This document shows positions 50,653 to 59,016 of a stretch of DNA of 59,016 bases, piece by piece. Source of the DNA: SIG440 sp045645805 (lineage in GTDB: Bacteria > Bacillota > Clostridia > Monoglobales > Monoglobaceae); assembly GCA_045645805.1 (NCBI GenBank), contig JAZRJL010000004.1, forward strand, positions 1 through 59,016. The letters are read 5' to 3'. A program made the translations under genes and the position numbers. The notes under the pieces were generated by a model, which made no database searches, was not told the origin of the DNA, and worked only from the letters and a program-made list of their open reading frames with translations. Positions within the stretch are counted from its first letter, which is position 1, and every line of letters starts with the position of its first letter.

Positions 50653-51371
50653 TCTTCGCACCTCCTGCATTTTCCCGAATTAAGAAACGCCTTTCCCGTT
50701 TCGCTGTTTTTATATTCATCTACCGTTCCAAAAAGAACTTCACCGTTGCCAAGATGCAATATGTGTTTTGCGTGATGAAGTGCCGCATTTATGTCATGGG
50801 AAACCATTACAACCGTTATGCCCTCGGCTTTGTTCAAATCCATAAGCATATGATACATTTCATTTGTTGCAACAGGGTCAAGACCCGCCGCAGGCTCGTC
50901 AAGAATAATCAGTTTTTTTGCAGCACACATTGCCCGTGCAAGCAAAACCCTTTGTTGCTGCCCCCCTGACAAATTGCGATAGCTTGTCTTTTTAAGGTCA
51001 AAAATACCAAGCTTTTTTAAATTTTCATCAGCAATACGTTTTTCTGCTTTTGTGAACCAAAGCTTGCACCGGCTTTGTCCCAAAAATCCCGATAATACAA
51101 TTTCTTTCACCGTTGCCGGAAAATCCTTTTGAAAAGCCGTCTGCTGAGGAAGATATCCTACCCCCTTAAGCCTTGACGCCCCGTTAAATGAAAGCTCACC
51201 CGAAACAGGCTTTTGAAGTCCCAAAAGGGTTTTTAAAAGGGTACTTTTACCCGCTCCGTTTTCACCTACAATGCAAAGATAATCACCCTCTGAAACCGAA
51301 AAACTCAGGTTTTGGGCAATCACCCTTTTATCATATCCTAATGCTACATTTGTGCATTTTATCTGACACAT
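50649..51371 (-). CDS. znuC: Zinc/manganese ABC transporter ATPase
   Basis: 240 residues. Walker A GENGAGKST, signature LSGGQQQR, Walker B LIILDEPA and His switch VSHD. It energises metal import. Gene order transcribes znuA, znuC, znuB. Confidence 0.95.
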   Translation of the reverse strand: MCQIKCTNVALGYDKRVIAQNLSFSVSEGDYLCIVGENGAGKSTLLKTLLGLQKPVSGELSFNGASRLKGVGYLPQQTAFQKDFPATVKEIVLSGFLGQSRCKLWFTKAEKRIADENLKKLGIFDLKKTSYRNLSGGQQQRVLLARAMCAAKKLIILDEPAAGLDPVATNEMYHMLMDLNKAEGITVVMVSHDINAALHHAKHILHLGNGEVLFGTVDEYKNSETGKAFLNSGKCRRCEE

Positions 51372-51388
51372 AATATTTCCTCCATCAC

Positions 51389-52330
51389 TTATTCAAAAGC
51401 CTTGCTGATAGACTCAAGATTCCTTTCCATAACTCTTATATAATCAAATCCGTCAAGCTCAGACTTGCTTACAGTCTGGCAGGAATCCATAACAACCGCT
51501 ACAACATCAGTGTCTTTCAAAGCATTATTTAAAGCCGGGGTAATGCTTTGACTTGAATTTTCAAGTTCAATAACCGTATGCTTATTATGCTTTTCAATGG
51601 CATCACAAAGCTTTGCAACCGTTTCAAAGCTTGCATCCGCATCGGTTGAGCACCCCGAAAAAGCTGCATAATAAGAAATGCCGTAATCCTGCATCATATA
51701 TCCAAAAGGAAATCTGTCAGCAAAAACTAAAACCTTATCATTATGTTTATTCGCTTCATCAGCAAATTTCAAATCAAGGCTTTTCAGCCTTTCAATGTAT
51801 TCTGCCTCATTTTTTTGATAAATAACACCGTTTGCCGTATCAATGTCGCATATTGCCTTAGTTATACCCGATACCGCTCTCTGTGCCAGTTTCAGTGACA
51901 GCCAGATATGCTCATCTGCTGTATGTCCGTCGCACTCGTGATTATGATGTCCTTCTGATATACAAATCAATTCGCTATCCGGAACAAGCTTAATAAGTTC
52001 AAGTCCTTTTGTTTTTTCTGAAAGGTTAATATTTTCTGTCCATTCCTCGGACTCACCACCAACAGTAATAAACAAATCACAGCTGAGAATTTTTGACATA
52101 TCCTGTGTTGTTGGCTGAAAGCTGTGTAAATCTCCGCTACCCGAAAGATATGAAATTTCAAATAGTTCCGCTTTTTCGCCCACTATCTCGCATATCCAGT
52201 CATACACAGGTGCAACAGTGCATACAATGCTTATTTTATCTCCATTACTTGCAGGCTTTCCAACGCATCCGGACAAAATCACAAAAGCCAAAATAACACA
52301 TAAAACAGCTGAAGAAAATTTTTTTGTCAT
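51389..52330 (-). CDS. znuA: Zinc-binding lipoprotein ZnuA
   Basis: 313 residues from the ATG at 52330 (GGA upstream). Signal peptide with lipobox LSGC. A His-rich loop (GHHNHECDGHTADEH) near residue 120 is typical of zinc rather than manganese receptors. Cluster 9 binding-protein fold with metal-ligand histidines and glutamate. It captures zinc outside the membrane. No Zur box could be recognised by eye upstream. Confidence 0.93.
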   Translation of the reverse strand: MTKKFSSAVLCVILAFVILSGCVGKPASNGDKISIVCTVAPVYDWICEIVGEKAELFEISYLSGSGDLHSFQPTTQDMSKILSCDLFITVGGESEEWTENINLSEKTKGLELIKLVPDSELICISEGHHNHECDGHTADEHIWLSLKLAQRAVSGITKAICDIDTANGVIYQKNEAEYIERLKSLDLKFADEANKHNDKVLVFADRFPFGYMMQDYGISYYAAFSGCSTDADASFETVAKLCDAIEKHNKHTVIELENSSQSITPALNNALKDTDVVAVVMDSCQTVSKSELDGFDYIRVMERNLESISKAFE

Positions 52331-52345
52331 ACTCAATCAATCCTT

Positions 52346-52660
52346 TTAAAAAACTTGGGCAACAAGCCCTGCAATGTACGCAATCAAAGCCGAAAGCATA
52401 GCAACCGTAAGAAGTGAACAACGTCTGAATGCCAGTAAAAACGCAACTGCGGTACCGGCTATTCCGGTCACAAGGCTTCCCGTTGAATAAATTATGTAAG
52501 GAAAGGTCATCGCACCAAGCACCGCATAGGGTACATAATATAAAAAGCTTTGTATATAAACCGATTTAATTCTTCCCCTTACCAAGGTAAAGGGAATCAT
52601 TCTTACAGCATAGGTGACCCCCGCCATTGCTAAAAGATATAATAAAAACTCTTTTGACAT
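52346..52660 (-). CDS. azlD: AzlD branched-chain amino acid export subunit
   Basis: 104 residues, four membrane segments. The AzlD pattern TYAVRMIPFTLV is present. It pairs with AzlC. It is 3 bases downstream of azlC and 16 bases upstream of znuA in the same direction. Confidence 0.92.
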   Translation of the reverse strand: MSKEFLLYLLAMAGVTYAVRMIPFTLVRGRIKSVYIQSFLYYVPYAVLGAMTFPYIIYSTGSLVTGIAGTAVAFLLAFRRCSLLTVAMLSALIAYIAGLVAQVF

Positions 52661-52663
52661 CTT

Positions 52664-53374
52664 TTAATCCTCCTGCCTTGGTGCAATATATGCCATTACA
52701 CCTGCTGCAACAAAAGCACATATAATAATTGCAAATCCTTGAGAAACACGATTTAAATACGGCACATAATAAAATGCACAGCTTAAAACGCTTGCAATAA
52801 GAACTGTTACAAAAACACCCTTGTCATCCCTTGACGGCGGAATTATAATTGCCATAAACATACTGTAAATCGCAATTCCAAGTGCCGCACATACACTTGC
52901 AGGAAGCAACTGATTTGCATACACACCAAGGGTTGTACCAAGAGTCCATCCGATAATAGGGAGTGTTATAAGTCCATACATAAACCGTCTGCCGATTTGT
53001 CCTTTTTGAGATGCCGCAACACCGAAATTCTCGTCAGTAATACCAAAGGCTGTAACAAGACGGTGAAGCGTTGTAAAGCTTTTATCCAGTTTTTGCGTAA
53101 GAGCAAGGGCCATCAGGCAATACCTGATATTTATAATTAATTGGGTGAGAATCATTTCTATCAAAGACCCACCCGCCGCAATAATGGCAACCCCGGCAAC
53201 CTGACCTGCCGATGTGAGATTGGTAAGTGATATAAGAATCGTCTCAAGTGGCTTAAGTCCCTGACTTACCGCAGTAATTCCAAAACCAAATGACACCGAA
53301 AGATATCCAAGGGCAATGGGAAGCCCTTTACCAAGACCGTATGTATATGAATTCAATTGTTTTTCTTTTGTCAT
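52664..53374 (-). CDS. azlC: AzlC branched-chain amino acid exporter
   Basis: 236 residues, AzlC fold with GLPIALGYLSVSFGFGI at the start. Several membrane segments. With AzlD it exports branched-chain amino acids or analogues. Expressed leftward; the start follows AGGTG. No azlB regulator nearby. Confidence 0.92.
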   Translation of the reverse strand: MTKEKQLNSYTYGLGKGLPIALGYLSVSFGFGITAVSQGLKPLETILISLTNLTSAGQVAGVAIIAAGGSLIEMILTQLIINIRYCLMALALTQKLDKSFTTLHRLVTAFGITDENFGVAASQKGQIGRRFMYGLITLPIIGWTLGTTLGVYANQLLPASVCAALGIAIYSMFMAIIIPPSRDDKGVFVTVLIASVLSCAFYYVPYLNRVSQGFAIIICAFVAAGVMAYIAPRQED

Positions 53375-53493
53375 ATTTTCACCTATTTTAAAATTAAAGC
53401 CTAATTAACCAAATACAGTTTACCACAAAGCATCTTCAAAGTCAACCTAATACCCACCCTCTTTTCTGTTAACAAATTATTTACAAAAAACTA

Positions 53494-53521
53494 TTGACAA
53501 AATAATTTTTAGTGTTATAAT
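53494..53521 (+). promoter_or_regulatory. Promoter of the ctsR operon
   Basis: TTGACA (53494-53499), 16 bases, TATAAT (53516-53521). Its start site would lie at or next to the CtsR operator at 53531-53553, so bound CtsR blocks transcription. Confidence 0.85.
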
Positions 53522-53530
53522 CAAATTAAA

Positions 53531-53553
53531 GGTCAAAGAAAGTCAAAGTCAAA
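53531..53553 (+). promoter_or_regulatory. CtsR operator
   Basis: GGTCAAA (53531-53537), GAA, AGTCAAA (53541-53547), followed by a third GTCAAA (53548-53553). This is the CtsR heptad direct repeat. It is directly before ctsR, indicating autoregulation. Confidence 0.88.
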
Positions 53554-53572
53554 AAATGAGGTGAATTAGAAA

Positions 53573-54016
53573 ATGAAACTTAGTAATATTATAGAAGAAT
53601 TTATAAAAGAAATGCTTGAAGAAAGCCGTGAGATTGAACTGCAACGAAATGAGCTTGCAAGCCGTTTCAACTGTGTTCCGTCACAAATAAACTACGTTAT
53701 TTCTACAAGATTTTCACCCGAAAGAGGGTATAGTGTAGAGAGCAGACGCGGTGGCGGCGGTTATATACGGATTACCCGTACCGCACCCAAGGACGAGGGA
53801 TATATCATCCATGCGGTAAATGCCATAGGCAATCATATCTCTTCTGCCGATACAGCGGCACTTCTCAGTGATATGTATAATCTTGGTATAATAAATCACC
53901 GTGAGGTAAAAATCATTATGGCGGCAACAAACGATAATTCAATACCCGTACAGCCCGATAAGCGTGGCTTTGTAAGAGCAAAAATACTTAAAAATATTCT
54001 TGTTAATCTTGTTTAA
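53573..54016 (+). CDS. ctsR: Transcriptional repressor CtsR
   Basis: 147 residues. The winged HTH holds LASRFNCVPSQINYVISTRFSPERGYSVESRRGGGGYIRI, the Gly-rich heat-sensing wing. It represses clp genes at low temperature and loses binding on heat. First gene of the operon, with its own operator upstream. Confidence 0.97.
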   Translation: MKLSNIIEEFIKEMLEESREIELQRNELASRFNCVPSQINYVISTRFSPERGYSVESRRGGGGYIRITRTAPKDEGYIIHAVNAIGNHISSADTAALLSDMYNLGIINHREVKIIMAATNDNSIPVQPDKRGFVRAKILKNILVNLV

Positions 54017-54040
54017 AAATCAGTCAAGGAGGAAAATGCT

Positions 54041-54556
54041 ATGAAATGTGAAAAATGCGGAAAAAACGAAGCGACCGTAAAGTACATTGAAATTATAAAC
54101 GGCAAAAAAACACAGCAAAACCTTTGCAAAAACTGTGCGGACAATAATGGAAGTATCTTTTCCGAACCCGAGCTTTTTGATTTTGGTTTTGACAGCTTCT
54201 TTCAAAGCTTTTTGAATACGCCAAGTCTCAAAACCGCTCCCTCCTCCGCTTATACATTGTGCAAAAGCTGCGGAAGCAGTATTTCAGATATTCAAAAAAG
54301 CGGCAGACTTGGCTGCAGTGATTGCTACCTAACCTTTAAAGAATATCTTTTAAAACCCCTTAAGGAAATTCACGGCAGCAACCGACATACGGGCAAAATT
54401 CCAAAACGAAGCGGCAAAAAACTTCAGACAGTAAACGAAATTGAAAAGCTTAAAACTGAGCTAAGCGCCGCAGTTGCTGACCAGAATTTTGAAAAGGCGG
54501 CACAGCTTAGAGACAAAATTCGAGAAATTGAAAATAATCAGGAAAGGTCGGTGTGA
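54041..54556 (+). CDS. mcsA: McsA, activator of McsB kinase
   Basis: 171 residues: two zinc pairs (CEKCGKNE, CKNC) at the start and a second pair (CKSCGSS, CSDC), and a C-terminal UVR motif (NFEKAAQLRDKIREIE). It activates McsB. GGAGG before the ATG, 24 bases after ctsR. Confidence 0.95.
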   Translation: MKCEKCGKNEATVKYIEIINGKKTQQNLCKNCADNNGSIFSEPELFDFGFDSFFQSFLNTPSLKTAPSSAYTLCKSCGSSISDIQKSGRLGCSDCYLTFKEYLLKPLKEIHGSNRHTGKIPKRSGKKLQTVNEIEKLKTELSAAVADQNFEKAAQLRDKIREIENNQERSV

Positions 54557-54559
54557 TTT

Positions 54560-55552
54560 ATGTGGTACACAGATTTTGGTCCCTTTGGCGACATAGTTCT
54601 GTCAAGCAGAATACGGCTTGCCCGAAACATTGAAGGCATACCCTTTGGTTCAAAAATGACAGCCGAAAATCGAAAAACTGTAATATCAAAATGCAAAGAC
54701 GCTTTAACAGACCTCAAATTTATTGACCTTTCAAATATGTCTGATATAGAAAGGGCCGCACTTCGCGAGGAACATTTTATCAGTCCCGAGCTTGCCGAAA
54801 GCAAGCATCAATGCGGAATACTGATAAATGAAAGCTGTACAGTATGCGTTATGCTTGGAGAAGAAGACCACATACGTATCCAGACAATGGCATCAGGGCT
54901 TGACCTTTCATCCTGTCTTAAGGCAGCAAATGATATAGACGACACCATTGAAAAGAAAATCAATATTGCCTTTGACAAGGATTTTGGCTATCTGACAGCC
55001 TGCCCCACAAATACCGGAACAGGACTTCGGGCATCGGTTATGGTACATCTTCCTGCATTGACCGAAGGCAAAAAAATGCCGGGTATCATCCGCTCGTTTG
55101 CAAAGCTTGGTCTTACTGTTCGTGGAATATATGGCGAGGGCAGCGAGGCATTGGGCAATATTTTTCAGATATCCAATCAGGTAACTTTGGGTGTTACCGA
55201 AGAAGAGACCATACAAAAGCTTGAACAGATTATTTCAGACCTTATTGAAAAAGAACGTACTTTCAGTCTTGAGCTTTACAAAAACAACCGGCTCTTGCTT
55301 GAAGATCGTATAATGCGTGCGTATGGAATTCTTAAAAATGCACGACTCATAACCTCCACCGAGGCAATGCAAAGGCTTTCAGACGTAAGGTGGGGAATAA
55401 ATTTGGGAATAATTAAAAATACAGACCACAAGAAATTAAGCACAGCACTTTATAAAACACTTCCGGCAAACCTCGCAAAAGCATACAACCTTTCAACAGC
55501 CACAGAAAGAGACTTAAAACGCGCAGAAATATTTTGCGAAATGCTTGCCTGA
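54560..55552 (+). CDS. mcsB: Protein-arginine kinase McsB
   Basis: 330 residues of guanido-kinase fold: VLSSRIRLARNIEGIPF at the start, and CPTNTGTGLRASVM in the phosphagen-kinase-like active site. It phosphorylates arginine on CtsR and on proteins marked for ClpCP. 3 bases after mcsA. Confidence 0.96.
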   Translation: MWYTDFGPFGDIVLSSRIRLARNIEGIPFGSKMTAENRKTVISKCKDALTDLKFIDLSNMSDIERAALREEHFISPELAESKHQCGILINESCTVCVMLGEEDHIRIQTMASGLDLSSCLKAANDIDDTIEKKINIAFDKDFGYLTACPTNTGTGLRASVMVHLPALTEGKKMPGIIRSFAKLGLTVRGIYGEGSEALGNIFQISNQVTLGVTEEETIQKLEQIISDLIEKERTFSLELYKNNRLLLEDRIMRAYGILKNARLITSTEAMQRLSDVRWGINLGIIKNTDHKKLSTALYKTLPANLAKAYNLSTATERDLKRAEIFCEMLA

Positions 55553-55581
55553 AAACAGCATAACAAGAAAGGAATGATATT

Positions 55582-58047
55582 ATGTTTGAACAAAAACTTA
55601 CCGAACGTGCAAAATCAGCAATTAACCTTGCAGGCACTTCTGCAATGGAAATGGGTCACAACTATATAGGTACCGAGCACCTCCTCCTTGGTCTTGTCCG
55701 TGAGGGTGGTGGTGTTGCGGCAAAAATCCTGACCGAAAATGGAATAACCGCAAAGAAAATTGAAGATAAAATTGACTTTTTTGTGGGTCTTGACCTGCCT
55801 CTTAACAATCCGGCAATCAGCTTTACCCCCCGAACAAAAAGTGTTCTTGAGCACAGCTATTCCGAGGCACGCAAGCTTGGTCACAATTACATTGGTACCG
55901 AACATATCCTTATAGCGTTGCTTCGTGAAAATGAGAGCCTTGCTGTAAGAATACTTGCCGATCTTAATGTTAATCTTCAAAAGGTGTATTCGGACATTAT
56001 AAAACTGATGACAGAAAATAATTTTGGAGATATTCCGCTCCAAGGTCCTGCTGACCAGCCCCCTGTTTCAGGCAAGTCAAAACGAAACGGCGAAAAAACG
56101 CCTACTCTTGACAAATACGGCCGTGACCTTACCAAAATGGCAGCAGAGCTTAATCTTGACCCCATTATCGGCAGAGACAAGGTTATTGAGCGTGTGATAC
56201 AAATTCTCAGCCGCAGAACCAAAAACAACCCTTGTCTAATCGGTGAGCCGGGTGTTGGTAAAACCGCAGTTGCCGAGGGTCTTGCTCAAAAAATTGTAAG
56301 CGGTCTTGTGCCGGAAATTTTAAAGGACAAAAAGGTAGTAACTCTTGACCTTTCTTCAATGGTTGCCGGCGCTAAGTACAGGGGCGAATTTGAAGAACGT
56401 CTTAAGGGAGCAATGGAAGAAATCCGCAAAGCGGGTGACATTATTCTGTTTATTGACGAAATTCATACCATTATCGGTGCAGGTGCTGCCGAGGGTGCAA
56501 TTGATGCGGCAAATATACTAAAGCCCGCACTTGCCCGTGGGGAAATACAGATTATCGGTGCAACTACATTGGAAGAATATCGCAAGTATATTGAAAAAGA
56601 TGCCGCACTTGAAAGACGTTTTCAGTCCATAATTCTTAATGAGCCAAACTACGACGAAAGCCTTGAAATCCTTAAAGGAATTCGTGACAAATACGAGGCT
56701 CATCACCGTGTAAAAATTACTGATGGTGCTCTTTCTGCTGCAATTAAGATGTCTGTAAGATACATTCCTGACAGATTTTTACCAGACAAGGCAATTGATT
56801 TGATTGACGAAGCGGCATCAAGGATCCGTATAAAAACACTTACCGCCCCCTCGGATATAAAAGACCTTGAAACAAAAATTGAGACCCTGAGACATGAAAA
56901 AGAAGCAGCAATACAATCTCAGGAATACGAAAAAGCTGCCAAGCTCCGTGATGAAGAAAAACAGCTTAGTGATCAATTTAAAAAGCAAAAAGATGCCTGG
57001 GAAACAGAAAACCACACCGACACAGCCCAGGTAACCGAAGCTGAAATTGCCGAAATTGTTTCGTCCTGGACAGGTATTCCCGTAAAGTCAATTGAAGAAG
57101 ACGAGGGCGAACGTCTTTTACACCTTGAAGAAGTTCTTCACAAAAGAGTTGTTGGACAAGACGAAGCAGTTACAGCGGTGGCAAAGGCAATTAGACGCGG
57201 CAGAGTTGGTCTTAAAGACCCGAAACGTCCTATTGGCTCATTTATCTTCCTTGGTCCTACCGGCGTTGGTAAAACCGAGCTTTCAAAAACCCTTGCCGAA
57301 GCTATGTTTGGTGACGAGGACGCACTTATCCGTATAGATATGTCCGAATATATGGAAAAGCACGCCGTATCCCGTATGGTTGGCTCGCCTCCCGGATATG
57401 TAGGCTACGACGAAGGCGGTCAGCTTACCGAAAAGGTTCGCAGAAAACCATATTCCGTTATTCTTTTTGACGAAATTGAAAAGGCTCACCCTGATGTATT
57501 CAACATTCTTCTGCAGATACTTGAAGATGGTATTCTTACAGACTCGCAGGGCAGACGTGTGGACTTTCGTAATACAGTAATCATTATGACCTCAAACCTT
57601 GGTGCAAGAATGATTACCGAATCAAAAAGTCTTGGTTTTGCCGCAGCACCTGCAGATAATACCGAGCGAGATTATCAAAAGATAAAATCGGATGTTATGG
57701 GTGAGGTAAAACGTGCATTTAAACCCGAGTTTTTAAACCGTATTGATGATTTAATTGTCTTTCGTCAGCTTGGTCGTGAGGATATAAAGGTGATTGCTGG
57801 AAAAATGCTTGAAACCCTTAAACAAAGGCTTTTGGCAAATGAAATTACTGCAGATTTTTCACCCGAAGCACTTGACCGCATTGCAGACGCAGGCTTTGAC
57901 CCCTCATACGGAGCAAGACCGTTAAGACGTGCAATTCAGTCAGAAATTGAAGATATGCTTGCCGAAAAGATGCTTGAAGGAACAATAAAAAAAGGTGACA
58001 GTATTACCGTCACCTATGCAGACGAAAAATTTGATGTGGCAAAATAA
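55582..58047 (+). CDS. clpC: Clp protease ATPase ClpC
   Basis: 821 residues: an N domain (two repeats, about 1-145), D1 with GEPGVGKTAVAEG, a UVR-bearing M domain (YEKAAKLRDEEKQL) around 420-460, and D2 with GPTGVGKTELSKT and IRIDMSEYMEKHAV. The C-terminus lacks a long tail. It unfolds proteins, including arginine-phosphorylated ones, for ClpP. It follows mcsB by 29 bases. Full length. Confidence 0.97.
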   Translation: MFEQKLTERAKSAINLAGTSAMEMGHNYIGTEHLLLGLVREGGGVAAKILTENGITAKKIEDKIDFFVGLDLPLNNPAISFTPRTKSVLEHSYSEARKLGHNYIGTEHILIALLRENESLAVRILADLNVNLQKVYSDIIKLMTENNFGDIPLQGPADQPPVSGKSKRNGEKTPTLDKYGRDLTKMAAELNLDPIIGRDKVIERVIQILSRRTKNNPCLIGEPGVGKTAVAEGLAQKIVSGLVPEILKDKKVVTLDLSSMVAGAKYRGEFEERLKGAMEEIRKAGDIILFIDEIHTIIGAGAAEGAIDAANILKPALARGEIQIIGATTLEEYRKYIEKDAALERRFQSIILNEPNYDESLEILKGIRDKYEAHHRVKITDGALSAAIKMSVRYIPDRFLPDKAIDLIDEAASRIRIKTLTAPSDIKDLETKIETLRHEKEAAIQSQEYEKAAKLRDEEKQLSDQFKKQKDAWETENHTDTAQVTEAEIAEIVSSWTGIPVKSIEEDEGERLLHLEEVLHKRVVGQDEAVTAVAKAIRRGRVGLKDPKRPIGSFIFLGPTGVGKTELSKTLAEAMFGDEDALIRIDMSEYMEKHAVSRMVGSPPGYVGYDEGGQLTEKVRRKPYSVILFDEIEKAHPDVFNILLQILEDGILTDSQGRRVDFRNTVIIMTSNLGARMITESKSLGFAAAPADNTERDYQKIKSDVMGEVKRAFKPEFLNRIDDLIVFRQLGREDIKVIAGKMLETLKQRLLANEITADFSPEALDRIADAGFDPSYGARPLRRAIQSEIEDMLAEKMLEGTIKKGDSITVTYADEKFDVAK

Positions 58048-58054
58048 AAAACCA

Positions 58055-58094
58055 AAAGGGTTCAACCAAATCGGTTGAACCCTTTAAAATTTTT
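58055..58094. terminator. Bidirectional terminator between clpC and hppA
   Basis: AAAGGGTTCAACC (58055-58067) pairs perfectly with GGTTGAACCCTTT (58073-58085), loop AAATC; T-runs follow on both strands (AAAATTTTT to the right, TTTTGGTTTTTT to the left). It ends both convergent genes. Confidence 0.9.
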
Positions 58095-58099
58095 AATTC

Positions 58100-59016
58100 T
58101 TAAAAAATACCCAAGCCACCGTATGCAACAACAACAGCCGCAAATACGATTGAAACCATTGAAAGAAGCTTGATAAGAATATTTACCGAAGGACCTGAAG
58201 TATCCTTGAACGGGTCGCCTACTGTATCACCAACAACAGCAGCCTTGTGATTTTCAGAACCCTTACCGTTTGAATGTCCTGCCTCAATATACTTTTTGGC
58301 ATTATCCCAGGCACCACCTGAATTTGACATCATTACCGCAAGAACAAAGCCTGATACCAAAGCACCTGCAAGCATACCTACAACACCGTTGCAGCCAAGA
58401 ACAAGACCTACTACAATAGGAGCAAGAACGCCAAGTGCAGCAGGAGCAACCATTTCCCGAAGTGATGCCTTTGTGCATATATCAACGCAGGTTTCGTAAT
58501 CTGCATCTGCCTTACCATCAAGAAGACCCGTAATTTCTCTGAACTGTCGGCGAACTTCAACAACAATCATCTGTGCTGCACGTCCAACAGCCTGCATTGT
58601 CATTGCAGAGAAAAGGAACGGAAGCATAGCACCCACAAACAAACCAATCAAGGTTGCAGGGTTTGTAATGCTTAAATTAAGTGCAGCAGGGTCGATTTCC
58701 TGAATTTTGTCTGTATAAGAAACAATCAACGCAAGTGCAGTAAGTGCGGCAGAACCGATTGCAAAACCTTTACCTGTTGCTGCGGTAGTGTTTCCAAGCG
58801 AGTCAAGAGCATCTGTTCTTTCTCTTACCTCTTCGGGAAGACCGCTCATTTCAGCAATACCACCGGCATTATCGGCAACAGGACCATAAGCATCAGTTGC
58901 AAGGGTAATACCAAGTGTTGCAAGCATACCTACAACACCGTTGCAGCCAAGAACAAGACCTACTACAATAGGAGCAAGAACGCCAAGTGCAGCAGGAGCA
59001 ACCATTTCCCGAAGTG
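58100..59016 (-). CDS. hppA: Membrane-bound proton/sodium-translocating pyrophosphatase, partial
   Basis: About 305 codons to the window edge; no start. The C-terminal half of HppA is plain: GITLATDAYGPVADNAGGIAEM, TDALDSLGNTTAATGKGFAIG, AVGRAAQMIVVEVRRQF, SNSGGAWDNAKKYIE and GDTVGDPFKDTSGPSVNIL. It hydrolyses pyrophosphate and pumps H+ or Na+. The residues before TLGITLATD should be a conserved LYGI-type stretch; instead the last 98 bases repeat 58367-58464 in frame, which duplicates REMVAPAALGVLAP. That part is suspect (see findings). Confidence 0.9.
   Translation of the reverse strand, partial: LREMVAPAALGVLAPIVVGLVLGCNGVVGMLATLGITLATDAYGPVADNAGGIAEMSGLPEEVRERTDALDSLGNTTAATGKGFAIGSAALTALALIVSYTDKIQEIDPAALNLSITNPATLIGLFVGAMLPFLFSAMTMQAVGRAAQMIVVEVRRQFREITGLLDGKADADYETCVDICTKASLREMVAPAALGVLAPIVVGLVLGCNGVVGMLAGALVSGFVLAVMMSNSGGAWDNAKKYIEAGHSNGKGSENHKAAVVGDTVGDPFKDTSGPSVNILIKLLSMVSIVFAAVVVAYGGLGIF
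58367..58464. repeat. 98-base segment repeated at the window edge, inner copy
   Basis: Identical base for base to 58919-59016, 552 bases (184 codons) apart and in the same frame. This copy fits the HppA family in context (it is followed by GALVSGF and MMSNSGGAW). Confidence 0.9.
58919..59016. repeat. 98-base segment repeated at the window edge, outer copy
   Basis: Exact copy of 58367-58464 ending at the last base of the window. In this position it gives HppA a sequence that does not fit the family, so it is probably an assembly artefact. Confidence 0.85.

Noticed and set aside
1..59016. CRISPR arrays, rRNA genes, insertion sequences or prophage
   Set aside because: No regularly spaced repeats, transposase, phage structural genes or rRNA sequence was seen.

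Overview
The window reads like one contig from a low-GC, endospore-forming member of the Clostridia (Bacillota). The evidence is strong GGAGG-type ribosome sites, TTGACA/TATAAT promoters, a CtsR-McsA-McsB-ClpC operon, RuvX-DUF1292 and YlxM-Ffh-S16-KhpA-RimM-TrmD clusters, dipicolinate synthase genes, a SleL-like spore hydrolase and SLH-domain surface proteins. NfnAB and a membrane pyrophosphatase suggest an anaerobe. I do not assign a genus. Both ends cut genes: a large surface protein on the left and HppA on the right. The last 98 bases exactly repeat an internal part of hppA, which looks like an assembly error.

Layout. 1-5.2 kb: a beta-helix surface protein (minus), a small Cys-pair protein, a 591-base gap holding three near-identical palindromes and a strong promoter, then a tyrosine recombinase. 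The first palindrome is inverted relative to the other two, so the gap could be an invertible promoter switch; the same elements could instead encode a short terminated RNA. 5.2-11.9 kb (minus): LysM-GH18 hydrolase, nfnAB, topB, DUF1292, ruvX. 11.9-12.2 kb: divergent intergenic region with two perfect DnaA boxes. 12.2-20.9 kb (plus): aconitase, eukaryotic-type isocitrate dehydrogenase, rex, a highly structured leader before an unknown P-loop protein, ogg, a nitroreductase, a CAU tRNA, an IMP dehydrogenase-like gene and a small zinc-ribbon protein. 20.9-25 kb (minus): an extracellular-polymer type tyrosine kinase/phosphatase/co-polymerase module joined to a coiled-coil protein and an SLH protein.

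25-35 kb (minus): pgsA, mtrB (TRAP), mgtC, a Y-family polymerase cassette, dpaAB for dipicolinate, then a sugar ABC importer (two permeases and a binding lipoprotein, no ATPase). 35-49.8 kb (minus): hslO, csp, methyltransferase, pcrA, mnmA, iscU, iscS, rnhA, trmD, rimM, khpA, rpsP, ffh, ylxM, lgt and a pair of M16 peptidases. 49.8-53.4 kb (minus): znuABC-type importer and azlCD. 53.5-58 kb (plus): the ctsR-mcsA-mcsB-clpC stress operon with a visible CtsR operator. The window ends with hppA (minus), converging on clpC through a shared terminator.

Most of the window is ordinary chromosomal housekeeping. The parts least explained by known genes are the recombinase-linked palindromes at 3.8-4.3 kb, the structured leader at 16.04-16.22 kb, the DnaA-box region at 12.0 kb and the fold-back elements at 30.8-31.0 kb. 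All calls come from reading the sequence; no database search or folding program was run.
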